A stretch of DNA of 10,802 bases from Thermoplasmata archaeon (GTDB taxonomy: Archaea > Thermoplasmatota > Thermoplasmata > Thermoplasmatales > Thermoplasmataceae), in contig JAJZKS010000037.1 of NCBI GenBank assembly GCA_021850835.1, positions 1 to 10,802 of the forward strand, read 5' to 3'. Below, one piece after another: positions 6,220 through 10,802 of the stretch. Below the pieces are notes generated by a model. The model saw only the letters and a program-made list of their open reading frames with translations. It did not search any database and was not told the origin of the DNA. A program made the position numbers and the translations under genes. The stretch's first letter is position 1, and each line of letters begins with the position of its first letter.

Positions 6220-7275
6220 ATGAAGGACACCTTTACCCTTTTCCTGGATTTTCTCAGGAGCAACAGGGAGGAAATTAAAAACAGCCTGGAAATGGCTGAG
6301 GATTCCTGGAGAAGGGAACTGTATGGGCCCGTTTTCAGGGATAATTTCATTGCTGCACCGCATATAGAACCGGTAACGGGAAAGGCAGTTTCGTCCACGG
6401 ACAGCACTGAATTCATAAGGGAACTCTACAACGGCAAGAAACTCATACTCATACGTGCGTATACGGTGCTGGGGAAGAAGATATACCCAAGCTTCATTTC
6501 TGAAGTCATTTCAGTTTCGAGGGATGATCTTCAGCAATTCACAATCATGCTCATGGAACATTCAGAGCATCTCAGCATAATAGAGATGCTCAGGGAGGAA
6601 ACACCTGATTACATCCTGGTGGACGGGTCACTAACAGGCAGGATTTTCAGGAAATTCAGGCCACTCAATGCGGAAGGGTACCGGGAATTCAGCAGGAAGT
6701 ATGTGGAAGCACTTGGGAATATGCTGGATATGGCATCCGCCAAAGGTATCCCAATAATATTCATGGCCAAGAGTTCTGAATCAAAATTATTCAGGTCATT
6801 TCTTCTCAACCAGATAAAACAAGGTAAGCATAGCGAAGAATTTCTTAGGGAAGAGGAGCAGCTCGGTGCAAGCGATCACTTCCTCGTGAAGTCCCTTGCA
6901 AGGGAGGCAGGATACACTGTTCCGCTGCTGCAGGCTGTCCCAAGAATCTGGGGCGAAGGCAGGTTTCCAGTCCTCACAACCCATATACTTCCAAGGGTAA
7001 ACGATCTTCCCCTGAAAGTTGATGTTGTATTCTCAACGGAAGGCCAGATTCCGGATACCACTGAGGGATCCCGCCTTCCGGAAGATGTGCTGAACCTCCT
7101 TTTCTGGGGATACGGGGACCTGAAGGCATACAACATCTGGCTTGCGGACGTGGATCGCCTGGTCAAGTTCAGGAACAGCGAAGTGGAGAATATTTACATG
7201 AAGGCATTTGAACGGGAAATCGGAGTAAGCTTCTATGAAACAAGAGGTGAAAGGCGTGCAAGACTCAGGATCTGA
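6220..7275 (+). CDS. nurA: NurA 5'-3' nuclease (HerA partner)
   Basis: This 351-residue protein is identified as NurA from position and core motifs. NurA degrades DNA ends 5' to 3', Mn2+-dependent, as a ring dimer docked on the HerA hexamer. Candidate metal ligands are D61 in SSTDST (motif I) and D135 in YILVDGSL (motif II), the RNase H-like core of the family. An acidic helix near 118-128 may supply a further ligand. SDHFLVKSL (218-226) and GRFPVLTTHILPRV (247-260) fit the later core strands. Near the C-terminus, where NurA usually has a conserved histidine in an A-H context, this protein reads LADVDRLVKF (308-317), apparently with aspartate. An in-frame TAG at 6214-6216 sits just before ATG 6220, so the start is fixed. 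The promoter predicts a nearly leaderless message. The 3' end overlaps herA. Confidence 0.85.
   Translation: MKDTFTLFLDFLRSNREEIKNSLEMAEDSWRRELYGPVFRDNFIAAPHIEPVTGKAVSSTDSTEFIRELYNGKKLILIRAYTVLGKKIYPSFISEVISVSRDDLQQFTIMLMEHSEHLSIIEMLREETPDYILVDGSLTGRIFRKFRPLNAEGYREFSRKYVEALGNMLDMASAKGIPIIFMAKSSESKLFRSFLLNQIKQGKHSEEFLREEEQLGASDHFLVKSLAREAGYTVPLLQAVPRIWGEGRFPVLTTHILPRVNDLPLKVDVVFSTEGQIPDTTEGSRLPEDVLNLLFWGYGDLKAYNIWLADVDRLVKFRNSEVENIYMKAFEREIGVSFYETRGERRARLRI
7243..7250 (+). promoter_or_regulatory. Ribosome binding site deciding the herA start
   Basis: AGAGGTGA lies inside the nurA 3' end, 5 nt before GTG 7256. The same AGGTGA at 4-5 nt spacing precedes mre11 and rad50. It is a longer match to the archaeal anti-Shine-Dalgarno (complement of GGAGGTGA) than the GGAG at 7222-7225, which sits 9 nt before the alternative ATG 7235. 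Confidence 0.6.
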
Positions 7276-8791
7276 TTTGGGCTACGTTGTGGGTGACAAT
7301 ACATCTGATATCTTCCGGTTTGTCCTGTCGGAAAATTCGCAGGTCAAGAAGTGGGAATACGTTTACATGGATATCAATGGGAACAAAGTCCTCGGAAGGG
7401 TTGAGAGAATCATTTCCAAGAGCGAGCTTCTCAACGACAGCATGGATTACGAAAGCGTAAACAGGTATGTTTCCAGTGACCTGGATTACTCGGTTAACCT
7501 TTGCCTTGCAAGGACCCTTGGTTCAATGAACGAAGGAAACCTTGAGCTTTCAAGGGACCTTATCAGGCCCGGAACCAAGGTTTACAGGGCTACCAGCCAG
7601 ATGCTGGAAAAAATATTCAGGTATGACGAGGATGAATCACTTGACATTGGGTACCTGGCTGACAGGTCAGATGTCCGGGTATCCCTCAGTGTATCGGGAA
7701 TGAGGCGGCATGTTGCCATTGTGGCCCAGACAGGCGCTGGAAAATCGCATACTGCTGGTGTCCTCATGGAGGAACTCCTGAAGAAGGGTGCATCTATTGT
7801 TGTCCTTGATCCACACGCAGATTACGTTCTCATGAGGAAATCCCAGTCAGGCAGTTTCTACAGCAATTCCATCAGGGTCTTCAGGACACCGTTGAGCACA
7901 GGAAGGTATGACTCTTTCCAGCAGGGAATCGTCAACGAATTTACCCTCAGGTTCGCCGACCTTGAAGCTGATGATGTATCTGAAATAATGGGCATTAAGG
8001 AGTCCTGGACGAACCTCAGGAAGTCCGTGGAACTATCTGTGAAGAACATGCATGGAAAGAGGGACGTTGATGATTTCATCAAGGCAGCGGAGTCCCTTGA
8101 CCCGCCAGAGGATTACCACAAGATTGCAGGCAGGATACGGCTTCTTTCCAAGGTCAAGAGCATTTTCGGCGACAGGACAACCGGGCTTGCAGACTATATA
8201 CAGCCTGGCATGATGTCAATCCTTGACCTTTCAGGCATGGACCAGTTCCTTGCCAACTATTTCTCGTACAGGGTTGTCAACGAGATCTATGAATCAAAGC
8301 TTACATCCCAGTACAAATATCCGGTTTTCATATTTATTGAAGAGGCCCACAATTTTGTCCCGCCCGGTTCCTCCACGCAGATATCGCAGATCATAAAGAA
8401 AGTTGCATCCGAAGGGCGAAAATTCGGGATATTCCTGGTTGTGATAACGCAGAGGCCAGGGAAGATTGACCAGGATGTTCTTAGCCAGTGCAACTCCGAA
8501 ATCATACTCAGGATCACGAATCCACTGGATCAGAAAGCCATTCTGGAAAGTGGTGAAAGTATCAGCCAGGCAGTTATTGACGACCTTCCCTCCCTTAATG
8601 TGGGGGAAGCAATCCTTGTGGGCCAGTTCGTCAAGGTACCAGTAAATGTAAAGGTCAGAACAAGGGAGAGCAGGGAGGGAGGCGGCGACATTGATGTGGT
8701 TGCCCTTCTCAGGGAGTCAAGGATGGAAAGGGATCAAAAGAACAGTGCTTCAGGCGACCTGAAGAGAATATCGAGGATACTAGGTGATTGA
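7256..8791 (+). CDS. herA: HerA DNA-translocating ATPase (HerA-FtsK superfamily)
   Basis: HerA is a hexameric, bipolar DNA translocase that feeds DNA ends to NurA. Numbered from GTG 7256 (511 residues), the N-terminal HAS-barrel begins at LGYVVGDNTSD near residue 8 and extends to about 110. The RecA-like ATPase has Walker A AQTGAGKS at 157-164, the VLDPHADY motif near 183-190, Walker B FIFIEEAHNF at 358-367 with catalytic E362/E363, and ITQRP at 397-401, the sensor motif of HerA proteins. The insertion between Walker A and B (about 215-300) is helical and charged. Length fits the archaeal family. The start is a choice: GTG 7256 with AGAGGTGA upstream is preferred; ATG 7235 would add 7 residues. 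It overlaps nurA by 20 nt (or 41), so the pair is probably translationally coupled and made in matched amounts. Its stop is followed at once by the mre11 ATG. Confidence 0.95.
   Translation: MQDSGSDLGYVVGDNTSDIFRFVLSENSQVKKWEYVYMDINGNKVLGRVERIISKSELLNDSMDYESVNRYVSSDLDYSVNLCLARTLGSMNEGNLELSRDLIRPGTKVYRATSQMLEKIFRYDEDESLDIGYLADRSDVRVSLSVSGMRRHVAIVAQTGAGKSHTAGVLMEELLKKGASIVVLDPHADYVLMRKSQSGSFYSNSIRVFRTPLSTGRYDSFQQGIVNEFTLRFADLEADDVSEIMGIKESWTNLRKSVELSVKNMHGKRDVDDFIKAAESLDPPEDYHKIAGRIRLLSKVKSIFGDRTTGLADYIQPGMMSILDLSGMDQFLANYFSYRVVNEIYESKLTSQYKYPVFIFIEEAHNFVPPGSSTQISQIIKKVASEGRKFGIFLVVITQRPGKIDQDVLSQCNSEIILRITNPLDQKAILESGESISQAVIDDLPSLNVGEAILVGQFVKVPVNVKVRTRESREGGGDIDVVALLRESRMERDQKNSASGDLKRISRILGD
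8782..8787 (+). promoter_or_regulatory. Ribosome binding site of mre11
   Basis: AGGTGA lies within the last codons of herA, 4 nt before ATG 8792. It supports this start and coupling of mre11 to herA translation. Confidence 0.6.
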
Positions 8792-9922
8792 ATGTTAAGG
8801 TTTCTGCATATGTCGGATACGCACCTTGGAAGCCGCCAGTACATGCGTGACGATCGTGAAAGCGATTTTTACGAGGCATTCAGGGAGGCAATGGAGATTG
8901 CAATTGAGAGAAAGGTGGATTTCATCGTGCACTCAGGTGACCTCTTTGATACCTGGAGCCCCTCAAACAGGGCACTTACGGAATTCAAGGAGACTGCACT
9001 CCAGATGAAGGACGCGGGCATACCCATGTACCTCATAATGGGGGATCATGACAGGCCCAAAAGGACGGATTACCCTGCTGCTAAGATATTCGATTTCCTC
9101 GGTATAACGCTGCTTGGCCATGACGGAGTAGAATCCTGCACATATTCAAAGGATGGGGAAGAGGTTCTCATTGTGGGGATTTCCAACCTCAAGGGATCCA
9201 GGAAGGACCAGCTTATTGAGGAATATGCGGAGGCTGACAAGCTTGCACAGGCTGCAAAGAATTCCATCCTCATTTCACACCAGGCAGTTACTGGGTACCT
9301 CATTGAAGATGCATGCGAGGCAAAGTATGAGGATCTACCGAAACATTTCAGCTATCTTGCATTCGGCCATGTGCATGATGGGGCCATAAAGGCAGACAGC
9401 TACCCGCTGTTTTCATATGCGGGTTCCACGGAGATGAAGAGCATACGGGAGATCAATGCCTTCCTGAAACAGGGAAAGTCAGTCAACCTGGTTACACTGG
9501 AAAATGGGGAAGCAAAAGCTGAAAGAATACCCCTCACAAAGGTCAGGTACCAGTTCCTCGTGGAATCCGACTTCAACAGCTACATGGGGGATATTGACAA
9601 GGCGCTGGAGAAATACAGGGACAGATTTGGAGGCAAAGCTCCCCTGGTGACGGTGAGGCTGAACGGCTCAGGAGATAAGGAAGAGGTCAGGAGGGCTCTG
9701 TCAAAATACCAGGGCGCGAGTTTCCGGCCCCCCGAATTCATATCAGAAACAGTTGAAATTGAGTCCCGGCCCGGGATGGACACTGCTTCAGATTACATAA
9801 AGGCTTATTTCAAGGACAATCCCCAGCTTGCAGAAATGGCACAGGAATTCTACAGGCATGCCCGCCAGGACAGGGAAGAAGCCATAAGGTGGCTCAGGGA
9901 AAAACTGGGGATAGGTGAGTGA
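8792..9922 (+). CDS. mre11: Mre11 DNA double-strand break repair nuclease
   Basis: Mre11 is the manganese-dependent nuclease of the Mre11-Rad50 complex, which tethers and opens DNA ends. This 376-residue protein has the calcineurin-like phosphoesterase core: SDTHLG with D9 and H11; HSGDLFD with bridging D50; MGDHDRP at 83-89; ISHQ with H163; and FGHVHDG with H193 and H195. A capping domain follows (about 245-325). A helical, basic and acidic C-terminus (335-376) is where archaeal Mre11 normally binds the Rad50 coiled coil. One oddity: motif III is normally GNHD, but here position 85 is aspartate (GDHD); the general-acid histidine H86 is kept. Asp can still bind metal, so I do not call it inactive. 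ATG 8792 abuts the herA TGA and has AGGTGA 4 nt upstream. rad50 starts 1 nt after the stop. Confidence 0.96.
   Translation: MLRFLHMSDTHLGSRQYMRDDRESDFYEAFREAMEIAIERKVDFIVHSGDLFDTWSPSNRALTEFKETALQMKDAGIPMYLIMGDHDRPKRTDYPAAKIFDFLGITLLGHDGVESCTYSKDGEEVLIVGISNLKGSRKDQLIEEYAEADKLAQAAKNSILISHQAVTGYLIEDACEAKYEDLPKHFSYLAFGHVHDGAIKADSYPLFSYAGSTEMKSIREINAFLKQGKSVNLVTLENGEAKAERIPLTKVRYQFLVESDFNSYMGDIDKALEKYRDRFGGKAPLVTVRLNGSGDKEEVRRALSKYQGASFRPPEFISETVEIESRPGMDTASDYIKAYFKDNPQLAEMAQEFYRHARQDREEAIRWLREKLGIGE
9913..9918 (+). promoter_or_regulatory. Ribosome binding site of rad50
   Basis: AGGTGA lies in the last codons of mre11, 5 nt before ATG 9924. The spacing matches that before the preferred herA start. 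Confidence 0.6.
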
Positions 9923-9923
9923 C

Positions 9924-10802
9924 ATGATCATAAAGCAGCTTGAACTGGTAAACTTCCTGTCCCACGCCCATTCAAAGATTGATTTTGAGAAGGGAGTTAC
10001 TGTGATCTACGGCCACAACGGTGCGGGAAAGAGCAGCATCATTGATGCAATAAAATTCGCGCTATTTGGCGAAAAGAGGGGTTCCTCCATATCTGACCTC
10101 ATCATGCGTGGTTCAGAGGAAATGTCTGTTACACTTGATTTCAACATCGGGCAGCATGAATACCAGATACAGAGGATGATGTCCCTTGGGAAGAGCGGCA
10201 TCAAGTCAAGGGATGCCATACTTACAGAGGATAAATCTGAACTAGCGAGGACAGTTTCTGGTGTAGATGATACTGTATCCGGAATCTTAGGAATAGACAA
10301 GGACACATTCCTGAACTCGGTATTTGTGGAACAGGGAGAGATAGATTCGCTCATATCAAAGACCACAGCGGAGAAGGAGAAGACATTCAGCAAGATCCTG
10401 GGGCTTGATCTCCTGGGTGATTTTGCCAGGGACCTTGGACAGCTTTCCAGGGATACTGAAGCCAGCCTCATAGCTTATTCTGGCCTTGCAGATGACATTG
10501 ACGAGATCAGGGACGGCATCAGGGCCAGGGAGGAAAAGGCCACCGAACTTGGAAGGCAGCTTATTTCAAAAGAACAGGAGAGGAGCGCCCTTACAGTAAA
10601 GCTTTCACAGGCAGAAAAGTCAAGGACAGAAGTACAGGAGAAGCTTGCCAGGCTGAACTCCATCTCGGATCAGCTCCAGTCAAGAAAGAGGGATCTCGAT
10701 GCCATAGCGGTCAGGGTTGACCGCAGGATGAAGGACATCCGCGAACAGAGGGATCACCTGGAAAAACTTGGGAAGGAAGTGGATCATGACCTCCTGGGCA
10801 AG
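9924..10802 (+). CDS. rad50: Rad50 SMC-like ATPase, N-terminal part, 3' end outside window
   Basis: An open frame of 293 codons continues past the right edge, so this is the N-terminal ATPase lobe and the start of the coiled coil. Rad50 binds ATP, dimerises over DNA and controls Mre11. The start MIIKQLELVNFLSH is typical. Walker A GHNGAGKSS spans 30-38 (K36). The Q-loop motif FVEQGEID puts Q137 at the expected site, about 100 residues after Walker A. From about 170 the sequence turns into charged heptad-like helix rich in Glu, Lys, Arg and Gln, the ascending arm of the coiled coil. The zinc hook (CxxC), signature motif and Walker B lie beyond the window. The gene begins 1 nt after the mre11 stop and completes the nurA-herA-mre11-rad50 order. 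Opposite-strand frames within it are composition shadows. Confidence 0.96.
   Translation, partial: MIIKQLELVNFLSHAHSKIDFEKGVTVIYGHNGAGKSSIIDAIKFALFGEKRGSSISDLIMRGSEEMSVTLDFNIGQHEYQIQRMMSLGKSGIKSRDAILTEDKSELARTVSGVDDTVSGILGIDKDTFLNSVFVEQGEIDSLISKTTAEKEKTFSKILGLDLLGDFARDLGQLSRDTEASLIAYSGLADDIDEIRDGIRAREEKATELGRQLISKEQERSALTVKLSQAEKSRTEVQEKLARLNSISDQLQSRKRDLDAIAVRVDRRMKDIREQRDHLEKLGKEVDHDLLGK

Noticed and set aside
10007..10471. Minus-strand open frame opposite rad50
   Set aside because: It is antisense to the Walker A and Q-loop region of rad50; its Ser-rich translation mirrors codon use on the other strand.
1..10802. CRISPR array, insertion sequence, integrase or toxin-antitoxin genes
   Set aside because: No spaced direct repeats, transposase or recombinase motifs, or small toxin-like gene pairs were seen on either strand.

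Overview
The window looks archaeal and most likely comes from an acidophile of the Thermoplasmata (Thermoplasmatales-type); that placement is inferred from gene content, not from a search. The archaeal marks are a nurA-herA-mre11-rad50 DNA-end-processing operon, a thermopsin-type (A5) acid protease, a tRNA gene without encoded CCA, TTTAATA-type TATA boxes about 25-30 nt before several starts (leaderless or nearly leaderless transcripts), and GGTGA-type ribosome sites inside the operon. Composition is intermediate in GC, with AGG the prevailing arginine codon.

Layout. (1) 1-2257, minus strand: a large secreted thermopsin-like protein, open at the left edge. It has a signal peptide, an A5 domain and a C-terminal beta-helix-type repeat region. 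A perfect 26-bp palindrome lies in its coding sequence at 1-26. (2) 2258-2599: divergent intergenic region holding both promoters. (3) 2600-3211, plus strand: an unrecognised membrane-anchored extracellular protein rich in N-glycosylation sequons. (4) 3358-3430, minus strand: tRNA-Val(CAC). (5) 3499-4644, minus strand: an M20 metallopeptidase of the glutamate carboxypeptidase (CPG2) type. (6) 4645-5073: a long intergenic region with an 11-bp-stem hairpin, several further complementary segments and a perfect 8-9-8 dyad just before the next gene. (7) 5074-6153, plus strand: an intramembrane site-2 protease (M50). (8) 6220-10802, plus strand: nurA, herA, mre11 and the 5' part of rad50, tightly packed and led by one clear TATA box. 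rad50 runs off the right edge.

How it works together. NurA nuclease and HerA translocase, with the Mre11-Rad50 complex, resect DNA double-strand ends to give 3' single strands for RadA-dependent recombination. herA, mre11 and rad50 each begin 4-5 nt after an AGGTGA sequence, which suggests translational coupling after a near-leaderless nurA. The left half is a loose group of surface and proteolysis genes (thermopsin, M20 peptidase, S2P) that are not in one operon.

I found no CRISPR array, insertion sequence or evident undescribed defence system. The least explained parts are the structured leader before the S2P gene, the exact palindrome in the thermopsin-like gene, the unknown sequon-rich protein, and apparent changes at usually conserved catalytic positions in Mre11 and NurA.
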